Under the pieces are notes generated by a model, which was given only the letters and a program-made list of their open reading frames with translations, made no database searches and was not told the origin of the DNA. From Mycobacterium marinum (lineage in GTDB: Bacteria > Actinomycetota > Actinomycetes > Mycobacteriales > Mycobacteriaceae), in the NCBI RefSeq assembly GCF_003391395.1, contig NZ_CP024190.1, forward strand, positions 496,001-560,000: DNA of 64,000 nucleotides. The letters run 5' to 3'. The position numbers and the translations under genes are program-made. Below are positions 17,611 through 26,136 of the stretch, piece after piece; position 1 is the stretch's first letter, and every line of letters begins with the position of its first letter.

Positions 17611-18774
17611 ATGTCTGATCTGCGCTCCGTGCTGCTGCTGTGTTGGCGCGACACCGGACACCCACAGGGGGGCGGTAGCGAAACATATCTGCAGCGCATC
17701 GGCGCGCAACTGGCGGCCTCGGGGATCGAGGTCACCTTGCGCACCGCCCGTTACCCGGGTGCTCCGCGATGGGAGCTGGTCGACGGGGTGCGGGTCAACC
17801 GCGCGGGTGGCCGCTACTCGGTATACGTGTGGGCGCTGCTGGCGATGGTCGCGGCGCGAATGGGTCTGGGTCCGCTGCGACGGGTGCGGCCCGCGGCGGT
17901 CATCGACACCCAGAATGGGCTCCCTTTCCTGGCCCGGCTGGTGTTCGGCCGGCGGGTGGTGGTGCTGGTGCACCACTGTCATCGCGAGCAGTGGCCGGTG
18001 GCGGGTCCGGTGCTCGGGCGGTTGGGCTGGTTCGTGGAGTCAAAGTTGTCGCCATGGCTGAACCGGCGCAACCAGTACGTGACGGTGTCGCTGCCCTCGG
18101 CCCGCGATCTCGTCGCGCTCGGTGTCGACAACGAGCGAATTGCCGTGGTCCGCAACGGCCTCGACGAGGCGCCCGGGCAAACCCTGTCCGGACCGCGGGC
18201 GGCGACGCCGCGGGTGGTGGTGTTGTCCCGGCTGGTGCCGCACAAGCAGATTGAGGACGCGCTGGAGGCTGTCGCGCAGCTGCGGCGACGCACGCCGGGC
18301 AGCCCGAATCTACACATCGACGTCGTCGGCGGCGGCTGGTGGCGACAACGGCTGATCGATCATGTGCACCGGCTCGGCATTTCCGACGCGGTGACTTTCC
18401 ACGGTCACGTCGACGACGTGACCAAACACCACGTGCTGCAGAGTTCATGGGTGCAGTTGCTGCCGTCGCGCAAGGAAGGCTGGGGGCTGGCGGTGGTCGA
18501 GGCGGCCCAACACGGGGTGCCCACCATCGGGTATCGATCCTCGGGTGGTCTATCCGATTCGATCATCGACGGAGTGACCGGCATCCTGGTCGACAGCCAC
18601 GCCGAACTGGTGGATCAGCTCGAACGACTGCTGGCCGATCCGGTGCTGCGCGATCAGCTCGGCGCCAAGGCTCAGGTGCGCAGTGCCGAGTTCTCCTGGC
18701 AGGAAAGTGTCGACGGGATGCGTAGCGTCCTGGAAGCCGTACCAGCCGGTCGGTTCGTCAGCGGCGTTGTGTAG
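17611..18774 (+). CDS. GT4-type glycosyltransferase (Rv0225-like)
   Basis: This 387-residue GT-B protein has an N-terminal glycine loop (DTGHPQGGGSETYLQR, about residues 14-29) and the GT4 EX7E-type block KEGWGLAVVEAAQHGVPTIG near residue 290. It should transfer a sugar from a nucleotide donor to an envelope glycolipid or polysaccharide. It is convergent with the membrane-protein gene at 18784, only 9 bp away. The M. tuberculosis homologue is 384 aa. The acceptor is unknown. Confidence 0.9.
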   Translation: MSDLRSVLLLCWRDTGHPQGGGSETYLQRIGAQLAASGIEVTLRTARYPGAPRWELVDGVRVNRAGGRYSVYVWALLAMVAARMGLGPLRRVRPAAVIDTQNGLPFLARLVFGRRVVVLVHHCHREQWPVAGPVLGRLGWFVESKLSPWLNRRNQYVTVSLPSARDLVALGVDNERIAVVRNGLDEAPGQTLSGPRAATPRVVVLSRLVPHKQIEDALEAVAQLRRRTPGSPNLHIDVVGGGWWRQRLIDHVHRLGISDAVTFHGHVDDVTKHHVLQSSWVQLLPSRKEGWGLAVVEAAQHGVPTIGYRSSGGLSDSIIDGVTGILVDSHAELVDQLERLLADPVLRDQLGAKAQVRSAEFSWQESVDGMRSVLEAVPAGRFVSGVV

Positions 18775-18783
18775 CCCCGAGAC

Positions 18784-20583
18784 TTAATCCGCTGCGAGAT
18801 CCGTCGGCGATTCCTCGCGACCGCTTAAGTGTCGGCGCACCCGGCTGGCGGCCATTCCGGCGCCACCCGCGAGCAACATCGACAACCACGCCCAATGCGC
18901 GAGCATCATTGCCCGACGATCCCCGGCCGGGACACCCGCGGACCGGCCACCGATCCGGTACAGGGCCAGCTCGTCGTCGCGGTAGGTCGGCGTCAGGCGG
19001 TCCAGTGTGCGTCCGGCTTCGCCCATCTCGCCGCCGCCGTGCACTTCGACGACGAGCCAGCCCACCCCGGCCTGGGCCAGGGCCGCCGGATCGGCCCCGG
19101 CGAGCAGCAACTTTTGGACCGTTCGGGCGCGCACGCCATCGCCGGGCACCAGCACCCCGGAGATGACCAGATCGCCGCTGCTCAACACGTCCGGTCGAAC
19201 CCAGCGGGGGAGCGGGTCGAGCACCGGCGCCCGACCGGACCAGGAGAATCGCCGCATGGTGCCGATGGGCAAGACCGCGACGGTCCCAGGCTCATGGTTG
19301 ATCGCGGTCGCCACGGCGGTCCACCCCGGCGGGTAATGCACCGGCGCAACCCGGCCCAGCACGCCCCATGCCAGATCGGGCAGGGCCAGCACGAGCGCCA
19401 GGCAGCACGCCGACGCCGCCAGTGTCGACTTCAGGGGCGTTGCGGCCGTCTTGCAGCGTGACAGGGTCGACACCGCTGCCGCGGCGGATATGGCATAACC
19501 CGGCATCGCCAGTGCCACCCATTTCTGCCCGTCGCGGAGCACCCCCAAACCGGGTGCGGCATCGACCGCGGCAGCCAAGATGTGCAGGCCCGGGCCGGTT
19601 GCCAGGGCGGCGGGCATCAGCACCGACACCGCGGCCAGCACTAGCAGCGGCACCAGCGCCGGCCGTCGCGCCACGGTGGGGAGTCCGACCGCCACCACGA
19701 CCAACAGGACCGCGGCGGAGGCCACCGCGAAAAGAGTGGCTCGCGAACCGGGCACGGCATCGCCGTTCCAGATGCCACCAAGACTGGCCAAGCTGAGGAG
19801 CGTGCCCAGACCCGGTTCGGCGCGCGGCGCGAACGCGGCAACGCCGAGTCCGTTGGCGGCCGTGTGGGTGGTCAGCGACGAACCGAGGGCCGACGCCGTC
19901 AGCCAAGGCAGGGCACCGACCAGCGCGGTCGCTAACGCGGCCGTTGCGCACAGCCACCGTGGTTTGCCGGCGCCGGGAGCAGCCACACAGGTCAGGGCTA
20001 CCGTCGCGGCCAGCAGCAACCCGGTAGGGGTGAGACCGGCGAGCGCGATCCAGAAGGCCAGCCCGAAGAATCCGGTCTGGCTTGCCTCCGGTGCGCGCAA
20101 CCCCAGCATGGTGGCCGCGACCCAGGGCAGGCAGCCGTAGCCGAGCAGCAGGCTCCAATGGCCTTGCAGGAGGCGTTCGGCCACGTAGGGATTCCAGATC
20201 GCCAGGGTGATCGCGACGAACTGGCCTCCGGCGCCGGCCGCGGGCAGTGCCCGCGCTACCAGCACGGCCGCGCCCCAGCCCGCCAGCCACAGCCCCAAGA
20301 CCAGCAGTGCCTTGACCAGGATCCCGCCGTCTATCGCCTGGGAGGCCAGCGCTATCGCGAAATCCTGCGGCGTCGCCCGCGGCGCAGCCATCAACCCCAG
20401 GGCGCTGTCGGAGAGATATGACCGCGGGGTGGATACCGCGTCGCGCAGCAGCAGATATCCGGGCCCCAGCACCGGCCCGACCACCAGCAGCGCCAGCACC
20501 AGCGCGTACCCCGGCCGCCACCAGCAGGCGCTGCGCGGCGAGGCCCAACCTGCGCCTTCTCCCCGGGCCATCTTGGCCCGCAT
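18784..20583 (-). CDS. Large polytopic membrane protein (Rv0226c-like)
   Basis: This 599-residue protein has about ten or more hydrophobic segments followed by an extracytoplasmic domain (HYPPGWTAVATAINHEPGTVAVLP onward) and a last membrane helix before a basic/acidic tail. The layout resembles GT-C-type envelope enzymes, but no sugar-binding DxD or similar motif was identified with confidence. The ATG at 20583 lies 10 bp after the DUF3068 stop; a GTG at 20625 overlapping that gene is an alternative. It is probably co-transcribed with the upstream gene. Its function is unknown. Confidence 0.82.
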   Translation of the reverse strand: MRAKMARGEGAGWASPRSACWWRPGYALVLALLVVGPVLGPGYLLLRDAVSTPRSYLSDSALGLMAAPRATPQDFAIALASQAIDGGILVKALLVLGLWLAGWGAAVLVARALPAAGAGGQFVAITLAIWNPYVAERLLQGHWSLLLGYGCLPWVAATMLGLRAPEASQTGFFGLAFWIALAGLTPTGLLLAATVALTCVAAPGAGKPRWLCATAALATALVGALPWLTASALGSSLTTHTAANGLGVAAFAPRAEPGLGTLLSLASLGGIWNGDAVPGSRATLFAVASAAVLLVVVAVGLPTVARRPALVPLLVLAAVSVLMPAALATGPGLHILAAAVDAAPGLGVLRDGQKWVALAMPGYAISAAAAVSTLSRCKTAATPLKSTLAASACCLALVLALPDLAWGVLGRVAPVHYPPGWTAVATAINHEPGTVAVLPIGTMRRFSWSGRAPVLDPLPRWVRPDVLSSGDLVISGVLVPGDGVRARTVQKLLLAGADPAALAQAGVGWLVVEVHGGGEMGEAGRTLDRLTPTYRDDELALYRIGGRSAGVPAGDRRAMMLAHWAWLSMLLAGGAGMAASRVRRHLSGREESPTDLAAD

Positions 20584-20593
20584 CGTCGGCGGG

Positions 20594-21874
20594 CTAGGTC
20601 CGTTCCTCGGGACCAGAGGGCTCACCCGAGCCCGACTCCGACGACGATTCGGCCGAATCGGGCGGAGTCTTGTCCGAGTCAGGACCGTCGTCCGACGAGT
20701 CTGGACGCTGCGCGGGCAGCTTCTCGGTCTCGGCTTCGGCTCCCGGCACCGGCTGCTCGAGTCCGACGCGCCGCAGGAAGTCGGTGTCGTCGCGGTCCAG
20801 GCTCGGATCCATCAGGATGCTTTCGGTCCGCAGGCTGAACGACGTGAGCAGCCCGCCGCCGACCAGCGCGACCAAGCCGATTGCGGTGAACGTGATCGGC
20901 AGCACCCGCGACCACAGCGCCAGCCGGTCACGTTCGTCGCGGGCGGTGTTGACCTGGGTCTCGACCGTGTCTTCGTTGGAGGTGACCTTGTAGTCGGCCA
21001 GGGTTACCTCTGGCTTCATCGCCTCACGGGCGAAGTAGTGGTTGGCGTGCACGGTCTGTTTGACGATGGTGCCCGTGACCGGGTCCACCCAGAAGGTGCG
21101 CTGCGCCGCGTAGTAGCGGGTCATCGTGATCTCTTCGTCCGGCTCTCCCGGAACACCCCACATCGCGGCGGTCGTGGTGACCTTGCCGTCTTCGTCGCCG
21201 GCGTACAGCGACGGGTACTTGACCGGTGCGACCAGCTTGCCTTCGGAGTTGTAGCCGATGTTCTGGGTGAACCGGTAGGTGGTCAGGCCGTTGACGTCCT
21301 CTTCGCTGTCATAGTTGGCGTCGAACGGCTTCTGCGCGATCGGATCGAAGTAGGGGTAGGACTTCTTCTCGGTGTGGAACGGGAAGCGGTAGGACAAGCC
21401 CTCGTGCCGCAGCGGGATAGCGGTTGGCGGGCTTTCGTCGCCGAAGCCACGCGGTTTCTGGACCGTTCCCCCGGTGTGGGTGTCGTCGGAGATGGCCATC
21501 GCCGTGTGCCGGTTGAGGGTGACCGTGTCCACGATCGCCAGCAGCAGACCGGTGTCCTTCTGCTTGTCGGTACGCCGGACCGAGGTTCCGACCTGCAGGG
21601 TGACCACATCGGCATTGGCCGGTGACTCGACCGTGATCTGCTGTTGGGACACCAACGGCACGTTCTGGTTGATGACGATGTGGTCGGTGGCCAGCGAGGC
21701 CGAGTCGAGCGCCGATCCCTTGCCTTCGCTGATCAGGGTGGCATCGATATCGAGCGGGATTTTGGTGATCTTGCTGCTGGTATAGGTCGACAGCAGCAGC
21801 GCGGCGATCAGGAGAGCGGACCCGAGTCCGATCGTTCCCAATGCGGCGATCCGCAACATGACTGCTCGGTTCAC
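20594..21874 (-). CDS. DUF3068-type membrane protein (Rv0227c-like)
   Basis: This 426-residue protein has an N-terminal membrane helix (about residues 6-28), a long extracytoplasmic domain (about 30-335) rich in beta-type sequence (YRFPFHTEKKSYPYFDP, TRYYAAQRTFWVDPVTGTI), a second helix (about 345-370) and a Ser/Glu/Asp-rich cytoplasmic tail. This two-helix layout is typical of actinobacterial DUF3068 proteins, suspected to act in the envelope. The GTG at 21874 has AAGGAGG upstream. It is divergent from the acyltransferase gene and followed by the polytopic gene. Confidence 0.87.
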   Translation of the reverse strand: MNRAVMLRIAALGTIGLGSALLIAALLLSTYTSSKITKIPLDIDATLISEGKGSALDSASLATDHIVINQNVPLVSQQQITVESPANADVVTLQVGTSVRRTDKQKDTGLLLAIVDTVTLNRHTAMAISDDTHTGGTVQKPRGFGDESPPTAIPLRHEGLSYRFPFHTEKKSYPYFDPIAQKPFDANYDSEEDVNGLTTYRFTQNIGYNSEGKLVAPVKYPSLYAGDEDGKVTTTAAMWGVPGEPDEEITMTRYYAAQRTFWVDPVTGTIVKQTVHANHYFAREAMKPEVTLADYKVTSNEDTVETQVNTARDERDRLALWSRVLPITFTAIGLVALVGGGLLTSFSLRTESILMDPSLDRDDTDFLRRVGLEQPVPGAEAETEKLPAQRPDSSDDGPDSDKTPPDSAESSSESGSGEPSGPEERT

Positions 21875-21975
21875 GTTGCTGTGACCTCCTTCTGGACCAA
21901 AGACTCGTTGGCCGCGACCTGTTCCCACCCGAATATGCAGGCAGTCAAACCCGTTTGACCCTAACAGCAGAACGT

Positions 21976-23220
21976 ATGGTCCCGGTGTGCGAACCTGCCC
22001 CAACTTTGCCGGTGTACCCGATTCGGCCGCCAGTCGATGACGGGCAGACTGTGATGGTGACCGACGGCCAGCAGGTGGGGGGGACACGCAGCTTTCTGCC
22101 TCCTGTGGAGGGCATGCGTGCCTGCGCGGCAATGGGGGTGGTCGTCACCCATGTCGCCTTCCAGACCGGCCACTCCAGTGGAGTCGCCGGCCGGCTGTTC
22201 GGCCGCTTCGATCTGGCGGTGGCGGTGTTCTTCGCGCTGTCGGGATTTCTGTTGTGGCGGGGGCACGCTGCGGCCGCTCGGGGCGGATCACCGCGTCCCC
22301 GCACGGGTCACTATCTGCGGTCGCGGGCGGTCCGGATCATGCCCGCCTACGTGGTCGCGGTGGTTGTGATCTTGTCCCTGCTGCCGGATTCGGACCACGC
22401 GAGTTTGACCGTGTGGCTGGCGAACTTGACCCTTACCCAGATCTACGTGCCATTGACGCTGACCGGGGGCCTCACCCAGATGTGGAGCCTGTCCGTCGAG
22501 GTCGGCTTCTACTTGGCATTGCCGCTGCTCGCGTTCCTGGCCCGCCGTGTGCCAGTCGGGGCCCGGGTGCCCGTCATCGCCGCCGCGGCCGCGCTCAGTC
22601 TGGCCTGGGCGTGGTTGCCGGTGGCCGCCGGTTCCGGGATGAACCCGCTGAACTGGCCGCCGGCCTTCTTCTCTTGGTTCGCCGCCGGCATGTTGCTGGC
22701 CGAGTGGGTGCACAGCCCGATCGGGCTGGTACACCGGTTGGCGCGCCACCGCGTGCTGATCGGTGTGGTGGCGGTGCTGGCGTATCTGGTGGCGGCATCA
22801 CCGCTGGCCGGTCCGGCCGGCCTGGTCCAGGGCTCGGCGACGCAATTCGCGGTGAAGACCGCGATGGGTGCCGTGGTGGCGTTCGCGCTGGTGGCCCCGT
22901 TGGTGCTGGACCGGCCCGGCACGCCCCACCGGCTACTGGGCAGCACCACCATGGTGACCCTGGGGCGCTGGTCTTACGGGCTGTTCATCTGGCACCTGGC
23001 CGCCCTGGACATGGTGTTCCCGGTGATCGGCACCTTTGCGTTCACCGGACGGATGCCGATGGTGCTGGTGCTGACGTTGATCTTTGGCTTCGCGATCGCC
23101 GCCGTCAGCTATGCGCTGGTCGAGTCACCCTGTCGAGAAGCATTGCGCCGCTGGGAGAAACGGACCGAGCACAGCGCCGGGCAGGACATCGACCGGGAAG
23201 CGGACGCGATCGCGCCCTGA
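21976..23220 (+). CDS. Membrane acyltransferase-3 family protein (Rv0228-like)
   Basis: This 414-residue protein has about ten membrane helices and the acyltransferase-3 signature: VEGMRACAAMGVVVTHV with the conserved catalytic His near residue 57, and later MWSLSVEVGFYLALPLL. Such enzymes O-acylate sugars or lipids of the envelope. The ATG at 21976 fits homologues; a TTG at 21955 is an alternative. It shares a 101-bp divergent promoter region with the DUF3068 gene. The acyl donor and acceptor are unknown. Confidence 0.9.
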   Translation: MVPVCEPAPTLPVYPIRPPVDDGQTVMVTDGQQVGGTRSFLPPVEGMRACAAMGVVVTHVAFQTGHSSGVAGRLFGRFDLAVAVFFALSGFLLWRGHAAAARGGSPRPRTGHYLRSRAVRIMPAYVVAVVVILSLLPDSDHASLTVWLANLTLTQIYVPLTLTGGLTQMWSLSVEVGFYLALPLLAFLARRVPVGARVPVIAAAAALSLAWAWLPVAAGSGMNPLNWPPAFFSWFAAGMLLAEWVHSPIGLVHRLARHRVLIGVVAVLAYLVAASPLAGPAGLVQGSATQFAVKTAMGAVVAFALVAPLVLDRPGTPHRLLGSTTMVTLGRWSYGLFIWHLAALDMVFPVIGTFAFTGRMPMVLVLTLIFGFAIAAVSYALVESPCREALRRWEKRTEHSAGQDIDREADAIAP

Positions 23221-23231
23221 GCGCCGCACAG

Positions 23232-25259
23232 CTACGGCGACCCGTTCATCCCGTCCAGTCCGAACAGGAAGCCACCCGTGCCCGCGGTGCCGCCGACACC
23301 AGCGGTAGCCCCGGTCCCGCCGTTGCCGCCGTTGCCGCCGTCGCCGATCAACAGGGCGCTGCCGCCATCGCCGCCCTTACCGCCGGTGCCGGAGAAGCTC
23401 TGGCCCCCGGCCCCGCCGGTGCCGCCGCTGCCGATCAGCCCCGCGTTACCGGCGGCTCCTCCCGCACCGGCGAGACTGGCAAGGGAATTTCCACCATCGC
23501 CGCCGTCGCCGCCATTGCCGAGCAGCATCGCGCCGGCAGCCCCGGCCCCGCCCTTGCCGCCGACATTCCCGATTCCGCCATGCCCGCCGGAACCCCCGTT
23601 CCCGCCGAGCAGGGCGGCGGCCCCGCCCTCCCCGCCGGCGCCCCCGAAGGTGACGCCGGCGCCGGCGTTTCCGCCGTCCCCACCGGTGCCTCCGCTGCCG
23701 AACAGTGTGGCGGCCGCTCCGCCGGCCCCGCCTTTGCCTCCGACGTTGATGCCGTCTCCGCCGCCTCCGCCGGCCCCGCCGTTGCCGAACATCGCGCCCC
23801 CTTGTCCGCCGGCCCCGCCGGTCCCGCCGCTGTCGCCGCCGGCCCCGCCGCTTCCGCCGACCCCGCCGGTGCCGAACAGGAGTGCGGAGGAGCCGCCGGT
23901 TCCCCCGGATCCGCCGGTGGCGGCACCGGATCCGCCCGATCCGCCGGCCCCGCCATTGCCGAACAGCGCGCCGGCGTCGCCGCCGCTGCCGCCACCGCCC
24001 GCGGTGGTGCTGCCCGATCCGCCGCCGCCGCCGGCCCCGCCATTGCCCAATAGCGTGCCGGCGCTCCCGCCGCTTTCTCCGGTCCCGCCGCCGCTGCCGC
24101 CGCTGCCGCCGTGTCCGCCCGCTCCGCCATCGCCGATCAGCCCGGCGACTCCGGCGCCGCCGGGCAGGAAGCCGCCGCTGCCGCCGCTGCCGCCGCTGCC
24201 GCCGCTACCGGTTGTGCCGTGCCCGCCGCTACCACCGTCGCCGCCCCCACCGAAGAACACGCTGCCGTTTCCGCCGTCCCCGCCCGCGCCCCCGCTGACT
24301 TGGCCGAGCCCGCCGGCTCCACCGTTCCCGCCGATGCCGGACAACGTGCCGCCGGCCCCGCCGGTGCCGCCGTTACCCCCGGTTCCGAACATGGCGCCTG
24401 GAGCGAGCCCGCCGTCGCCGCCGGCTCCGCCGGTGCCGAACAGCAGGCCACCGGCCCCGCCGGACCCGCCGTCACCCCCGGTGAAGGCGTTGCTGCCGCC
24501 GCCGGCGCCGCCGGCGCCGCCAGTGCCGAACAGCAGGCCACCGGCCCCGCCGGTCCCGCCGACGCCCCCACTGGTCATTAGGCCGCCGCCGAACCCGCCA
24601 GTGCCGCCGGCTCCGCCGGTACCGAACAGCAGGCTGCCCGCGCCGCCGGCTCCGCCCGAGCCGGCGCTGGTGCCTCCGATGCCGCCAGCTCCGCCATTGC
24701 CGTACAGCAGGCCTCCCGCCCCGCCGGAGCCGCCCGCGGCATTGTTCCCACCGGCTCCACCAGCGCCGCCGTTGCCAACGAATCCGGCGGCGCCGCCGTC
24801 ACCGCCCTTGCTGCCGGCCGCTCCGGAGCCACCCGCGCCGCCGTTGCCGTACAAGATGCCGCCGTCGTCCCCGTTTGCGCCGGATCCCGGGGCCGCATTG
24901 GCGCCGTTGCCGATCAGCGGGCGTCCCAGCAGCGCTTGGGTGGGCGCATTGATCGCGTCGAGCAGGATCTGTTGGACGCTGGTGGCCTCGGCACCCGCAT
25001 ACGACGTCGCACCGGAGGTAACGGCGCGCACGAACTGGTCGTGAAAGGCCTCGACCTGCACGCTGAACGCCTGGTAGTCCCGCGCGTAGGCGCCGAAAAA
25101 TGATGAGGCGGCCGCCGAAACATCATCGGCGCCGGCGGCCAACGCCGCGGCAGTGGGGCCTGCCGCGGCGGCATTGGCCGTGCTGATCGTCGATCCGACA
25201 CCGGCCAGGTTCGTGGCTGCCGCAGTCAGCTCTTCAGGGATGACGGAAACGAACGACAT
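23232..25259 (-). CDS. PE_PGRS family protein
   Basis: This 675-residue protein has a PE domain at residues 1-95 with the Pro-Glu at positions 8-9 (SVIPEEL) and a YxxxE export-type motif (YAGAE, 87-91). A GRPLIGNGANAAPG linker (about 113-125) leads to roughly 540 residues of Gly-Gly-X repeats that end FGLDGMNGSP. The PE domain is expected to direct type VII (ESX-5) export to the cell surface. Repeats such as GGAGGLLFGTGG recur many times. It sits where M. tuberculosis has Rv0229c. It is convergent with the acyltransferase gene, 11 bp away. Confidence 0.93.
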   Translation of the reverse strand: MSFVSVIPEELTAAATNLAGVGSTISTANAAAAGPTAAALAAGADDVSAAASSFFGAYARDYQAFSVQVEAFHDQFVRAVTSGATSYAGAEATSVQQILLDAINAPTQALLGRPLIGNGANAAPGSGANGDDGGILYGNGGAGGSGAAGSKGGDGGAAGFVGNGGAGGAGGNNAAGGSGGAGGLLYGNGGAGGIGGTSAGSGGAGGAGSLLFGTGGAGGTGGFGGGLMTSGGVGGTGGAGGLLFGTGGAGGAGGGSNAFTGGDGGSGGAGGLLFGTGGAGGDGGLAPGAMFGTGGNGGTGGAGGTLSGIGGNGGAGGLGQVSGGAGGDGGNGSVFFGGGGDGGSGGHGTTGSGGSGGSGGSGGFLPGGAGVAGLIGDGGAGGHGGSGGSGGGTGESGGSAGTLLGNGGAGGGGGSGSTTAGGGGSGGDAGALFGNGGAGGSGGSGAATGGSGGTGGSSALLFGTGGVGGSGGAGGDSGGTGGAGGQGGAMFGNGGAGGGGGDGINVGGKGGAGGAAATLFGSGGTGGDGGNAGAGVTFGGAGGEGGAAALLGGNGGSGGHGGIGNVGGKGGAGAAGAMLLGNGGDGGDGGNSLASLAGAGGAAGNAGLIGSGGTGGAGGQSFSGTGGKGGDGGSALLIGDGGNGGNGGTGATAGVGGTAGTGGFLFGLDGMNGSP

Positions 25260-25611
25260 GAGCCAGTCCTCTCGTCAGCTCACCGGCCGCCGCCTGGTCA
25301 GTGGGTCGAGGAATCAGTCAGGAATACAGCGTATCGCGATCTGGTGGGCGCGATGGGCAGTTCATCCAACGTTGACGCGCTGGTAGTCGGGCATGTCGTC
25401 ACCGCCGGCCGGACCTGGGGCCCGAACGCTGATACCCCAGTGGAACGCGCCAACCGCTCCCGGCCCTGCCCGCCGCCGCGGCGGGTTGAAGCGGCTCCCC
25501 TGGTGAGGGAGGCAGCGGCAAGTTCAACGGCTTGTTGACTCCATTGAATGGCGGTGGTTTGCAGCTATCGGACAGCGACCCGCAGCAGACCCGGCTCCAT
25601 CCCCGGAAAGT
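25260..25611. other. Intergenic region between PE_PGRS and BRCT-type gene
   Basis: These 352 bp hold the PE_PGRS upstream region, with a weak GAGAGGAC ribosome site. The frame of the BRCT-type gene is open upstream to base 507 of this kilobase (25507), so it may once have been longer. Nothing else is recognisable. Confidence 0.5.
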
Positions 25612-26094
25612 GTGACGGCGGGCTCAGGGGCACCCATCGTAGGCCGAGCCATCCTCTCGCGTCGGCTGCTCGACGAGATCCACCACGACTACTTGCGGTC
25701 GATGGCGAGGGTTGCGGTTGCCGATGGGGTTGTCACCGACGACGAGCGCGCTGACCTGCTTCAGGTCGCTGAACTCCTCGGGCTGTCCGCCGACCGCGTG
25801 GATGCCTCTCTGGCAATGGCTTCTGCACGTTCGGCCTGCGCCGAGTTCGCGTTGGCGGCGGGCGACGTTCTATGCCTCACGGGGTCGATGCGGCGCCCCC
25901 GGTCTGAGTGGGAGGCAGAACTAGCTCAGCGCGGCATCGAGGTCGGGTCGCCTACCCGCAGGACGCGCCTGTTGGTCGCTGCCGATCCCGACTCGGCCAC
26001 TGGAAAGGCAAGGAAGGCGCGCAAGTACGGCATCCCCATCATTAACGAGGATGCGCTCAGTCGTCTGCTAGGAGCTCGAACCTCTGGCGAATGA
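25612..26094 (+). CDS. TerB-like plus BRCT protein, probable fragment of a DnaQ-type exonuclease
   Basis: This 160-residue protein has an N-terminal helical part (YLRSMARVAVADGVVTDDERADL, about residues 27-49) and a C-terminal BRCT-like part (LCLTGSMRRPRSEW to AADPDSATGKARKARKYGIPII, about 87-152). Together they resemble the C-terminal half of mycobacterial DnaQ/epsilon-like exonucleases; the exonuclease domain is missing. The GTG start has GGAAAG upstream, but the frame stays open for 35 codons before it. Lying between two PE_PGRS genes, it is probably a remnant of a larger gene, though it could still be expressed as an NAD/DNA-end-binding module. Confidence 0.6.
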   Translation: MTAGSGAPIVGRAILSRRLLDEIHHDYLRSMARVAVADGVVTDDERADLLQVAELLGLSADRVDASLAMASARSACAEFALAAGDVLCLTGSMRRPRSEWEAELAQRGIEVGSPTRRTRLLVAADPDSATGKARKARKYGIPIINEDALSRLLGARTSGE

Positions 26095-26136
26095 AGTCCT
26101 ACCCCGCGGCTTCAGCAGCACACGCAGCCCACCCTG

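Noticed and set aside
20207..21625. 472-codon plus-strand frame over the DUF3068 and membrane-protein genes
   Set aside because: It is a shadow frame opposite two well-supported minus-strand membrane proteins.
23278..25044. Pro-rich frame antisense to the PE_PGRS gene at 23232
   Set aside because: It is the mirror of the Gly-rich repeats and has no credible start or domain.
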